NCBI RefSeq assembly: GCF_014651075.1 | Contig: NZ_BMWE01000012.1 | Span: 186,001-250,000 of the forward strand | DNA: 64,000 nt | Direction of reading: 5' to 3' | Origin: Streptomyces djakartensis | Lineage (GTDB): Bacteria; Actinomycetota; Actinomycetes; Streptomycetales; Streptomycetaceae | In this document: positions 50,418 through 57,963 of the stretch, piece by piece | Layout: each line of letters begins with the position of its first letter | Numbering within the stretch: position 1 is the stretch's first letter | Notes under the pieces: model-generated | What the model was told of the DNA's origin: nothing | The model's input: only the letters and a program-made list of their open reading frames with translations | Database searches by the model: none | Program-made: the position numbers and the translations under genes

Positions 50418-50933
50418 TCAGCCGGTCGCCAGCACGGCCTCCTGCGCTCCCTCATGCGCCTCGTCGCGTGCCTCGCATGCCTCGGGGGCCAGCCGCAGAT
50501 AGGCGGTGATCTGCTTCCCACTGGCGCGGCGTGCCACAGCGACCCGGTCGCTGACCGTGTGCACCAGGTGCAGCCCGTGGCCTCCGACCCGGAACCGGTC
50601 ACCCTTGCGCACCGTCGGCTCCATTGCCGAGGTGTCCCGCACCGTGATGGCCAGCCTTCCCCGGAACAGCCGGAGGATCAGCTCACACGGGCCCGGAGCG
50701 TGCCGGACCGCGTTGGTGACCAGCTCGCTGACGACGAGCTCTGCGTCCCCGGCCAGCGAGGCCGGAATCAGCGAGGGGGCGGTGTGCGGACCATGGGCGA
50801 GGAAGGCGCGCAGGGCCAGACGTGCGTCGACGGCGCTCGCTGCGCCGTCGCCCCATGCCGCGCCGAAGCGCAGCATGGCGTGCTCGTCCGCGCCCTGCCG
50901 ATCTGCCGCCTGCTTCCCAAGCGGAGTGATCAT
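50418..50933 (-). CDS. Stand-alone RsbW-like anti-sigma kinase (HATPase_c)
   Basis: A 171-residue single-domain ATP-binding protein. The N-box is LVVSELVTNAVRHAPGPCEL and the G-box VGGHGLHLVHTVSDRVAV, as in the HATPase domains fused to SpoIIE proteins elsewhere in the window. It would bind a sigma factor or phosphorylate a STAS antagonist. The ATG at 50933 follows gaaagag. It is divergent from the SpoIIE phosphatase at 51149, which lacks this domain, so the pair may form a split kinase/phosphatase module. Confidence 0.9.
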   Translation of the reverse strand: MITPLGKQAADRQGADEHAMLRFGAAWGDGAASAVDARLALRAFLAHGPHTAPSLIPASLAGDAELVVSELVTNAVRHAPGPCELILRLFRGRLAITVRDTSAMEPTVRKGDRFRVGGHGLHLVHTVSDRVAVARRASGKQITAYLRLAPEACEARDEAHEGAQEAVLATG

Positions 50934-51148
50934 GCGGAGGCTCTTTCGTTGTCTTCGCCCCGGCCGGGGCAGCTTTCGACGTGCGCTTACCCGGGTGCGG
51001 ATCACCCATACCCGGGCGCCTCCCGAGTGGCCCTACTCACAGGTGGCTGGTTTCGGCCTCAGGGGGCACACGGGAATGACGCCCGAGGGCGTCCGCGGAG
51101 GACAAGCCGGCAGTCGGCAGGGCGGGCGATCAGCGAGGAGGCGACGAC

Positions 51149-52885
51149 ATGGCAGGGCCGGAGCGTACGGAGACCGCCCCACAGCCCTCCCCGGCCGTAG
51201 CCGACGCCTCGCTGACTCGTGTGCTGGAGGCCATCGGAACCGGCGCCTATGTCGTGGACGAGGAAGGCCGCATCCTCGCCGTCAACGCCCGCGCCCAGGA
51301 CGTGCTGGCCCGGCCCGCCGAGGACCTGCTCGGTCAGGACGCGCACGACCTGCTGCACCGGGACGCCCACGGCCAGCCGCTGCCGAGGACCCGGTGCAGA
51401 ATGCGGCAGGCCTTCCACGCCGGACGGACCGCCCAGGCCGCGGAGGACCACTTCGCCCGCGGAGACGGTTCCGTGCTGCCCATCTCCTGGCTGATCACCC
51501 CGTACGGCACCGGAGGCGACGGAGCCGGCACGCTGGTGCTCTTCCACATCGCCGAGCAGCCGGAAGAAACCGGCCCGGAGCCGGAACCGGTGGCCGGGCC
51601 GCTGCCGGAGCTCGAACGGCTCGCCCTGCTGGCCGAGGCCACCGCGCAGCTGACCTCCACGCTCGACGTGGACGAGGCACTGGAACACCTCGTGCGGCTG
51701 GTCGTGCCCCGGCTGGCGGACTGGGTGGTCATCGACCTGATCACCGAGCGCGACGAGGTGTGGCGTGCTGCCGTCGTCCACGCCGAAGACGGCACCCTCG
51801 TGCACCAGGACGACCTGCAGGGCCCCATGCCGCCCGTCCCGGAGGAGTCGCCGATGCCCCTGTCCCGGGCCCTGCGCGGTGTGGCCTCCACGGTGACGGG
51901 GCCCGGCACGTACCGGCGTACCCCGGATTCCGGCATCGCGGTCGAGCAACGCCGGCTGTTCGACAGCACCGGGATGCACTCGGCGGCCATCGCGCCCATC
52001 CGCAGCACGCGCGCGGTCCTGGGCGCCCTCACCCTGGGCCGCGCCGAGGACCCCGTCCCCTTCACCCCCGCCGACCTCCCCCTGGTGGAGGACATCGCGC
52101 GCCGGGCCGGCCTCGCCCTGGACAACGCCCGTCTGTACCAGCGTCAGCGCAAGGTCGCCGAGACCATGCAGAACCATCTCCTGCCCCAGATGCCGACGGT
52201 CCCGGACCTGCAGATGACCGTCCGTTACCTGCCCGCGCCCGACGCCTCACAGGTCGGTGGTGACTGGTACGACGCCTTCCCGCTGTCCGACGGATCCACC
52301 GCCCTGGCCGTCGGGGACGTCGTCGGGCACGACCTGGAGGCGGCGGCCGGCATGGCACAGGTGCGCAACATGCTCCGGGCCTACGCCTGGTCCCAGCACG
52401 AACCCCCCAGCCGGATCGTCGCACGGCTGGACGAGGCGCTCCAGCACATCACGGACGTCGCCATGGCCACGATGGTCTTCGCCCGCATCGAACCGGCGGC
52501 CGACGGCCAGTGGCAGCTGTCCTGGACCAACGCCGGTCACCCGCCGCCCCTGCTCATCACCCGCGACGGCCTGGCGAGCTATCTCACCGAGGGGCACGGC
52601 ATCGTCCTGGGCGCCGGGGCCGGCGCCCCACGCCCGGATGCCATCACCCTGCTCCCGCCCGGCTCCACCCTCGTGCTGTACACCGACGGTCTCATCGAGG
52701 CACCCGGCCACACTCTCGACGAGGGGCTGAACCGGCTGCGCCAGCACGCCGCCGCGCTCGCCCACCGCCCCCTGGCCTCCTTCACCGACCATCTGCTGCG
52801 CCGCGTCCGCCCCACCGACAACGACGACGACGTCGCCCTCCTTGCCCTGCGCACCCCCTCCGCCGGTCCACCCGCCCCGCGGTGA
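51149..52885 (+). CDS. SpoIIE-type phosphatase with PAS-GAF inputs, no kinase domain
   Basis: A 578-residue soluble protein: PAS (VLEAIGTGAYVVDEEGRILAVNARAQDVL, ~23-130), GAF (~155-335) and PP2C/SpoIIE (VGGDWYDAFPL, GDVVGHDLEAAAGMAQVRN, DNDDDVALLALR). It should dephosphorylate a STAS anti-sigma antagonist. A HATPase partner is encoded by the divergent gene 215 bp away. The ATG follows ggaggc. A hairpin 6 nt after the stop ends the transcript. Confidence 0.92.
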   Translation: MAGPERTETAPQPSPAVADASLTRVLEAIGTGAYVVDEEGRILAVNARAQDVLARPAEDLLGQDAHDLLHRDAHGQPLPRTRCRMRQAFHAGRTAQAAEDHFARGDGSVLPISWLITPYGTGGDGAGTLVLFHIAEQPEETGPEPEPVAGPLPELERLALLAEATAQLTSTLDVDEALEHLVRLVVPRLADWVVIDLITERDEVWRAAVVHAEDGTLVHQDDLQGPMPPVPEESPMPLSRALRGVASTVTGPGTYRRTPDSGIAVEQRRLFDSTGMHSAAIAPIRSTRAVLGALTLGRAEDPVPFTPADLPLVEDIARRAGLALDNARLYQRQRKVAETMQNHLLPQMPTVPDLQMTVRYLPAPDASQVGGDWYDAFPLSDGSTALAVGDVVGHDLEAAAGMAQVRNMLRAYAWSQHEPPSRIVARLDEALQHITDVAMATMVFARIEPAADGQWQLSWTNAGHPPPLLITRDGLASYLTEGHGIVLGAGAGAPRPDAITLLPPGSTLVLYTDGLIEAPGHTLDEGLNRLRQHAAALAHRPLASFTDHLLRRVRPTDNDDDVALLALRTPSAGPPAPR

Positions 52886-52891
52886 CCGACA

Positions 52892-52919
52892 GGCCCCGGG
52901 ATTTCGTCAGCCCGGGGCC
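52892..52919 (+). terminator. 9-bp perfect hairpin after the SpoIIE gene
   Basis: GGCCCCGGG (52892-52900) and CCCGGGGCC (52911-52919) pair exactly around a 10-nt loop. The decayed gene fragments begin right after the right arm. Confidence 0.75.
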
Positions 52920-53060
52920 ACTCCGCCTCCATCCCCGTACATCAGGAACTGCTGCACGCGGTCGCGGCAGGCGCCCCGGACGCCGCCGCGGCCGCCGTGG
53001 AGTCGCTCCTGGCGCAGGCGTCCGACGACCTGGCGGCCGTGCGGGCGCGGGAAGACCCCG
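52919..53060 (+). pseudogene. C-terminal fragment of a GntR/FadR-type regulator
   Basis: The frame read from about 52925 gives ASIPVHQELLHAVAAGAP then AAAAAVESLLAQASDDLAAVR, the last helices of the FCD ligand domain of GntR-family regulators (HxELLxAVxxGD...A...). The DNA-binding part and most of the ligand domain are missing; the SpoIIE gene's terminator lies where they should be. Such regulators normally control sugar-acid catabolism, which fits the two fragments that follow. Confidence 0.6.
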
Positions 53061-53070
53061 GTCGCACGCC

Positions 53071-53213
53071 GGCGGTATCTCCGAGGTCCGCCGCATCGCC
53101 GCCATGGCCGAGGCGCACGACGTCACGATGGCCCCCCACTGCCCCCTCGGCCCCGTCGCCCCGGCCGCCAGCCTCCAGATCGCCTTCTGCGTACCGAACT
53201 TCCTCAGCCAGGG
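53071..53213 (+). pseudogene. C-terminal fragment of a galactonate dehydratase-like enolase
   Basis: GGISEVRRIAAMAEAHDV, MAPHCPLGPVAPAASLQIAF and CVPNFLSQ are the active-site end of DgoD-type mandelate racemase/enolase enzymes (GGITE...AH.VAPHCPLGP.A.AA..Q). Only ~48 codons survive of a protein normally near 380 residues. It joins in frame to kinase-like sequence. Confidence 0.75.
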
Positions 53214-53223
53214 ACAGATGATG

Positions 53224-53616
53224 CCCCACGTCGACCTGCTCATAGCGTCCGAGTACGAACTGCCCCTGGTGGCGGCCCGGCCTCAACGAATTCGAAGCCG
53301 TGCGGGAGGCGCTGGCCACCGGAGTGGGGGAGGTGGTCGTCAAGCGGGGCGCCCGTGGCGCGACGGGCTTCACCGCCGGCGGGACGACCGACCGCCCCGC
53401 CCGGCAGGTCGACGCGGTCGATCTGGTCGGCGCCGGTGACGCCTTCGTCGCGGGATACCTCTCCGGACTCCTCGACGGCGCGGACGCCACGCCCGTCTGC
53501 ACCGGGCCGTCACCACCGCGGCGTTCGCCGTCGCCACCCGGGGCGACTGGGAGGGCCTTCCCACGTGGGACGAACTCGGCCTGCTCGACCAGCCCGACGG
53601 CACGGCCGTTCGCTGA
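53224..53616 (+). pseudogene. C-terminal fragment of a PfkB-type 2-keto-3-deoxygluconate kinase, two frameshifts
   Basis: HVDLLIASEYELPLV (frame of 53224) shifts near 53270-53279 to GLNEFEAVREALATGVGEVVVKRGARGATGF and DAVDLVGAGDAFVAGYLSGLLDGADATPV, which holds the PfkB anion-hole and catalytic-Asp motif GAGDAF. It then shifts near 53500 to RAVTTAAFAVATRGDWEGLPTWDEL and ends with TGA at 53614-53616. The frameshifts and the missing N-terminal half make it non-functional. Confidence 0.78.
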
Positions 53617-53851
53617 GCCGGGAAATGTGGTCATCGGGACGGTTTCCCCGGCTCAGTTTCGAACCGGGGAAACCTCGCGATGGCAGCTCCCGGGATCCGA
53701 CCGCCGCGTGCGCTCAACGGTACTCGCCCTCGCAGCGATGGCGTGGCTCCGGGTTTCGGCTCGGTGGCCGCTGACCCGGCCTGGGGGCCGCCGGTGACGC
53801 CGGTGCGGTGGCGGGCCGCCGATGTCGATTCCCGGACCCGGGCGTCCGCGG
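53617..53851. other. Non-coding spacer between the gene remnants and the glycosidase
   Basis: I see no gene here. The only clear structure is the 11-bp hairpin at 53641-53674. The remainder up to 53851 is GC-rich without recognisable protein similarity in any frame. Confidence 0.5.
53641..53674. terminator. 11-bp perfect hairpin
   Basis: GGTTTCCCCGG (53641-53651) and CCGGGGAAACC (53664-53674) are exact complements with a 12-nt loop. It stands 24 nt after the last remnant and beyond the end of the convergent glycosidase gene, so it can stop transcripts from both sides. Confidence 0.6.
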
Positions 53852-56539
53852 TCACTCCTGGGCGAGCGGTGTGACGGCGATCCGGTCGATGACCGGTGCG
53901 TACGGGGACCGCTGGCCGTACCGATTGTAGGTGTCCCCGTCGAAGTCGGGCAGCTCCTGCGCGGTGAAGACGAGCCGGTTCGTTCCCTTCTTCAGGGTCA
54001 CCGGGACGGTGAGGTCCCAGAAGTTGTTGAAGTGGAAGGTGGTCGGGAACAGCACCCGGCGCGCGGGCCCGCCGTTGACGGACAGGTCCGCGTGGCGGGC
54101 GATCGGGTCGGGGTTGTAGTGGGTGGCCGGGGCCTGCTCGGCGTTGGAGTAGCGGATCGTCAGCGCGTGGCGGCCGGGTCGCTCGGCGACGACGTCGATG
54201 GTGAGGGCGTTGGCCTTGCCCTTTCCGACACCGGTCACCGCCTTGCCGCCGGAGGCGAAGAGGTAGGCGTCGGTCACTTCGGCGGCGCCGCTGACCGTAC
54301 CGTCTTCGGCCTGGTAGACCCTCGTCACCAGGGTGCCGCCGGACGGTGCGACGCGCAGGCGGTCGAGCAGCAACGTGCCCGAGGTTCCGGTGACGGTCAG
54401 CTTGTTGATGCCGCCGGACAGGAACAGCCGGACGTCGTGGGTGCCCTTCCTGCCGCCCCCGGCTTCGGGCACGTCGAGCCGGTCGCCGTTGAGGGAGAGG
54501 CTCGCCCGGCCGCCGCCGAGGTGGTCGACGGACACGGTCGACTCGCCGTCGGCGGGCGCGTACACCCAGAAGGTGGCGGAGGCACCCCTGGCCAGCTTCA
54601 CCGTGCCGGCGCCGGACGCGGCGGGACGGGTGTAGTCGGGACGGGCGCCGGAGAGCGTCGCGTACTCGGCTTCATAGATCGCGGGCGCGGTCACCTTCTC
54701 GTCGCGCAGGGCGAGATCGACCTTGTCGATGATCGCGTCGCCCCGGGTCACGCCGAGGTCGGGGTCCTGCGCGGCGAGCGTGATCCGGTGCTTACCGGCG
54801 GTCAGCCTCACCGTGGTGTCGGTGTGCCCCCACACCACCCACTTGTAGCCCAGTGGCAGCCGGAGTTCGCGCGGCTCCCTGCCGTCGACCCGCAGGAAGA
54901 CGTTGGTGGGGCCCTGTTCCTTCACCAGGTCGTACAGGTTGTAGGAGTTGGCGAAGACGCTCAGATCGTAGCTGCCGTCCCGCGGGACCTCGACGTCGAA
55001 GGCGAGTACGCCGTCGGAGCCGGTGCGCAGGCCGCCGACGTCGTAGGCGCCGGAGGTGGCGAACCTGCCGACGTCCTGCGGCGAGCCCTCGGGCCCGTTC
55101 TTCGAGTACCCGCGCCCGGTGTAGGTGGCGTTCTCGGCCTCGTACGTCTTCCGCCAGCTCACCGACGGTCCGGCCGGTGCTCCGCCGCTGCCGCCAGGAG
55201 AGAGGATGATCTGGTAGGCGGACATCTCGTTCATGCCGGCCATGGGGAGACTCACGGTGCCGTCCGCGCCGACCCTGACCTCCTGGTCCGCGAGCCGCAG
55301 CGGTTGCGCCGAGTCGCCGACCTGCCCGGTCCACGGGATCTCCTGCACGGTGGCGCGCACGGTGGTGCCGAACACCTCGGGGTCGACGTTCTCGAAGACG
55401 ATGTCGGCGTCGCCGCTCTTGCCGCCGAAGAGGGTCCGGGCCTGCCTCTTGTCCTTGTCGAGGGTGGCCACACCCTGGAGGGTGTACTGCTGGTTGGGGT
55501 GCGGGGCGGTCACCTCCACGGTGTGCCCGGTCATCTGGCCGTAGGCGTTGAACAGCCACCACTGGCCGTTGCCCTTGTTGGCCTCCACGGCCGAGTCGTT
55601 GAGGTTGCCGTCGATGTTCCAGTACGCCAGATCGGCGTCGATCTTGGCCTCCTCGATGGCGGAGACCCACTGGATGACCTGGCCGGGCACGGACAGGTGG
55701 TAGTTGTGGCCGTACTCGTTCACGTTGACGGGCAGCGGGCCGACGCCCACGTCCTTCTCCATCCGCCGGTACCTCGCCACGCTGGTGCGGACCGCCGCGG
55801 GACTGGACAGCTCGTGCCAGGTCATCACGTCGGGGACGACGTCGTTGGCCTTGGCGTACCGCAGGAAGCCCTCGACCTGGCCGTAGAGGACGCTGGTGTT
55901 GGGCCCGGCGATCCGGGCGCCGGGGTGGAGGCTCCTGATGAGCCGGTGGACTTCCTTCCAGGCCGCGAAGTAGTGCCGCGGGTCGTCCAGCCAGGAGACC
56001 TTGTTGTAGCTCCACTCGCCGGTGCCGAACATGTTCCCTTCGGGCTCGTTGAAGGGCACGTAGACGACGTGGTCCTTGTACTCGCCCATGGTCAGGACCT
56101 GCCGGACCTGTTTCTCGATCTTCTCCTTGAAGTCCGCGAGCCGTGCCGGACCGTCCGCGCCCGGCCACTGGTAGGGGAAGCCGCGGTAGATGTCGGTCAT
56201 GTAGATGTAGACGTCCCTGCCGCCCGAGTCCACGAACGGCGGCAGGATCTCCAGGGCGTCCGCGCCCGGGTGCTGGGGTCCGTCCTGGGCCTTCGTCGAC
56301 ACCGTGCGGACATGCATGCCCTCCAGGAGGGTGCGGCTGGGCACTCCGTCGCCGTAGATGCCGTACAGCGAGCCGGAGGCACCGCCGTGGAACGCGCCGG
56401 TGTCGGTGCCGAGATCCACGACGAGCCGTTCCGCCTCGGCCGCGCCGGCCGTGCCGGGAGTGGTGGCGAGCGCGGTGGCCAGGACCGCCGCCGCCACGGC
56501 CGCCGCGCCTGCTCCCGTGGTTCTTCTCCTGCGTCGCAC
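53852..56539 (-). CDS. Secreted clan GH-A glycosidase with three CBM35/6-like modules
   Basis: An 895-residue exported enzyme. The signal peptide (RRRRRTTGAG, then an Ala-rich core, cleavage near AGAAEA) precedes a TIM-barrel catalytic domain (~40-460). The acid/base Glu is in VPFNEPEGNM (~165) and the nucleophile Glu in VNVNEYGHNYH (~275), the retaining clan GH-A pattern; the family might be GH39-like. Three beta-sandwich modules follow, each opening with Y(E/Q)AE: YEAENATYTG, YEAEYATLSG and YQAEDGTVSG. The GTG at 56539 follows ggagg. It is divergent from the LacI gene with a palindrome in front of each. It probably attacks an extracellular polysaccharide whose products enter through the importer at 57964-60973. 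Confidence 0.85.
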   Translation of the reverse strand: MRRRRRTTGAGAAAVAAAVLATALATTPGTAGAAEAERLVVDLGTDTGAFHGGASGSLYGIYGDGVPSRTLLEGMHVRTVSTKAQDGPQHPGADALEILPPFVDSGGRDVYIYMTDIYRGFPYQWPGADGPARLADFKEKIEKQVRQVLTMGEYKDHVVYVPFNEPEGNMFGTGEWSYNKVSWLDDPRHYFAAWKEVHRLIRSLHPGARIAGPNTSVLYGQVEGFLRYAKANDVVPDVMTWHELSSPAAVRTSVARYRRMEKDVGVGPLPVNVNEYGHNYHLSVPGQVIQWVSAIEEAKIDADLAYWNIDGNLNDSAVEANKGNGQWWLFNAYGQMTGHTVEVTAPHPNQQYTLQGVATLDKDKRQARTLFGGKSGDADIVFENVDPEVFGTTVRATVQEIPWTGQVGDSAQPLRLADQEVRVGADGTVSLPMAGMNEMSAYQIILSPGGSGGAPAGPSVSWRKTYEAENATYTGRGYSKNGPEGSPQDVGRFATSGAYDVGGLRTGSDGVLAFDVEVPRDGSYDLSVFANSYNLYDLVKEQGPTNVFLRVDGREPRELRLPLGYKWVVWGHTDTTVRLTAGKHRITLAAQDPDLGVTRGDAIIDKVDLALRDEKVTAPAIYEAEYATLSGARPDYTRPAASGAGTVKLARGASATFWVYAPADGESTVSVDHLGGGRASLSLNGDRLDVPEAGGGRKGTHDVRLFLSGGINKLTVTGTSGTLLLDRLRVAPSGGTLVTRVYQAEDGTVSGAAEVTDAYLFASGGKAVTGVGKGKANALTIDVVAERPGRHALTIRYSNAEQAPATHYNPDPIARHADLSVNGGPARRVLFPTTFHFNNFWDLTVPVTLKKGTNRLVFTAQELPDFDGDTYNRYGQRSPYAPVIDRIAVTPLAQE

Positions 56540-56581
56540 TGGGGCCTCCGTGTCGTCAGTGAGGGGCGAGGCCGGTGAGGA

Positions 56582-56593
56582 CGAACCGGTTCG
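56582..56593. promoter_or_regulatory. LacI-type operator CGAACCGGTTCG, glycosidase side
   Basis: A perfect 12-bp palindrome with a CpG-rich centre typical of LacI-family sites, 43 bp before the glycosidase start. An identical copy lies at 56738-56749; the shared sequence extends two bases further (AC) on one side. Confidence 0.7.
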
Positions 56594-56737
56594 ACGGAAG
56601 CTAGCACCGGCGAATCGGAGCGGCAATACTCCGTGCGCGAGGCGCCTCCCCGGTATCCGCTGGGCTTCTGGCGGGTTTCCGGAACATCGCGCCAGGCATT
56701 GACACCCTGACGGTCAGCTCCTACGTTCCCCTTCACG

Positions 56738-56749
56738 CGAACCGGTTCG
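56738..56749. promoter_or_regulatory. LacI-type operator CGAACCGGTTCG, regulator side
   Basis: The second identical copy, 34 bp before the LacI gene. Two matching operators 156 bp apart could allow looping between LacI dimers and shut both promoters. No copy precedes the importer genes. Confidence 0.7.
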
Positions 56750-56782
56750 ACGCCGTCGAACGAACTCGACGAAGGAGTGCCC

Positions 56783-57829
56783 GTGAACATCGGTGAGATC
56801 GCCAAGCGGGCCGGTGTCTCACGGAGCACCGTGTCGTACGCGCTGAGTGGCAAGCGCCCGGTGTCGGAGGAGACCCGCGAGAGGATCCAGCGGGTCATCG
56901 CGGACCTGGGCTACCGGCCCAACGCCAGCGCACGGGCCCTGGCCAACGGCCGGACCAGCACCATCGGCCTGGTCTTCCCGCCCGCCGGCAACCACTACAC
57001 CGGGATGCAACTCGACTTCATCGGCAGTGTGGTGGAGGCCGCGGCCGACTACGACTACGACGTCCTGCTCTCCCCGAGCGGTGTGGACAGCGACCGCTCG
57101 TTCCAGCGGCTGCTGGGTGAGCGCCGCGTCGACGGCGCGATCCTGATGGAGATCAGACTCCACGACGACCGGGTCGAACACCTCCTGGCGAAGAACTTCC
57201 CCTCCGTCTGCATCGGCCGCACCGCGCGGCCGGAGAACGACTGGTGGGTCGGCCTCGACCACACCGCGCTGACCGCGGCCTGTGTCCACCACCTCGCGGA
57301 CCTGGGCCACCGCAGCATCGCCTTCGTCAACCGGCCGGAGCGTCTCCTGCGCGCCGGCTACGAGTCCGCGCACCGGGGACTCGACGGTTTCACCAAGGCC
57401 GCCGCCGAGCGCGGACTCACCGTCCGTACGTACACCTGCGGGGACGACGCACCCTCGGGGCAGGCCTGTGTGGAGCGGATCCTGCACGACGACCCCGCCA
57501 CCACGGCCCTCGTCACGCTGAACGAGGCCGCGCTGGGCGGTCTCTACCGGGGCCTGGCCCATGCGGGTCGCCATGTGCCGCGTGACTTCTCCGTCACCGG
57601 CGTCGTCGCGGCCCGGTGGGCCGAGACGGTGACGCCGCAGCTCACGGCGGCCGACGTGCCGGCGGCGGAGCTGGGCCGGCTGGCCGTCGAACTGCTCGTC
57701 GAGCGGCTCGGTCAGCCGGAGGCGCCGCCCCGCCACCAGTTGCTCGCTCCGCCCATCTCTCTGCGTGCCAGCACCGGTCCCGCGGCTGCGGGTGCGCCCG
57801 TGAGTCCCGACTCCGCTCCGAGCGCCTGA
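56783..57829 (+). CDS. LacI-family repressor of the glycan locus
   Basis: A 348-residue repressor. The helix-turn-helix IGEIAKRAGVSRSTVSYALSGKRPVSEETRERI and hinge YRPNASARALANGRTSTIG precede a periplasmic-binding-type sugar domain (IGLVFPPAGNHYTGMQLDF, VDGAILMEIRL, VHHLADLGHRSIAFV, ALVTLNEAALGGLYRGL). The GTG at 56783 follows aaggag by five bases; the GTG at 56777 overlaps that site. It sits between the secreted glycosidase and the importer. It likely binds the palindromes in its own upstream region and is released by an oligosaccharide. Confidence 0.94.
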   Translation: MNIGEIAKRAGVSRSTVSYALSGKRPVSEETRERIQRVIADLGYRPNASARALANGRTSTIGLVFPPAGNHYTGMQLDFIGSVVEAAADYDYDVLLSPSGVDSDRSFQRLLGERRVDGAILMEIRLHDDRVEHLLAKNFPSVCIGRTARPENDWWVGLDHTALTAACVHHLADLGHRSIAFVNRPERLLRAGYESAHRGLDGFTKAAAERGLTVRTYTCGDDAPSGQACVERILHDDPATTALVTLNEAALGGLYRGLAHAGRHVPRDFSVTGVVAARWAETVTPQLTAADVPAAELGRLAVELLVERLGQPEAPPRHQLLAPPISLRASTGPAAAGAPVSPDSAPSA

Positions 57830-57856
57830 CCGGCTGCCCCGGACTGAGTCACGCCT

Positions 57857-57871
57857 GTCCCCGCCGGGGAC
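57857..57871 (+). terminator. Short hairpin after the LacI gene
   Basis: GTCCCC and GGGGAC flank a 3-nt loop, 27 bases after the stop. It could end the LacI transcript or be an operator for the importer, whose promoter should lie in the AT-richer stretch from 57890 to 57930. Confidence 0.35.
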
Positions 57872-57963
57872 GCTCACGGCCCGCCGTCGTTGATCTATTG
57901 ACGTGCTCATGCTCATTCTTCGTGTCCATGCAAGCGAGCCCGGACCCTTCTGAAGGACATCCC

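Noticed and set aside
53822..56578. A 918-codon open frame on the plus strand opposite the GH-A glycosidase
   Set aside because: It is antisense to a gene with signal peptide, catalytic motifs and repeated modules. Its translation is low-complexity (V/G/D/H-rich) without domains, as expected from high-GC codon bias.
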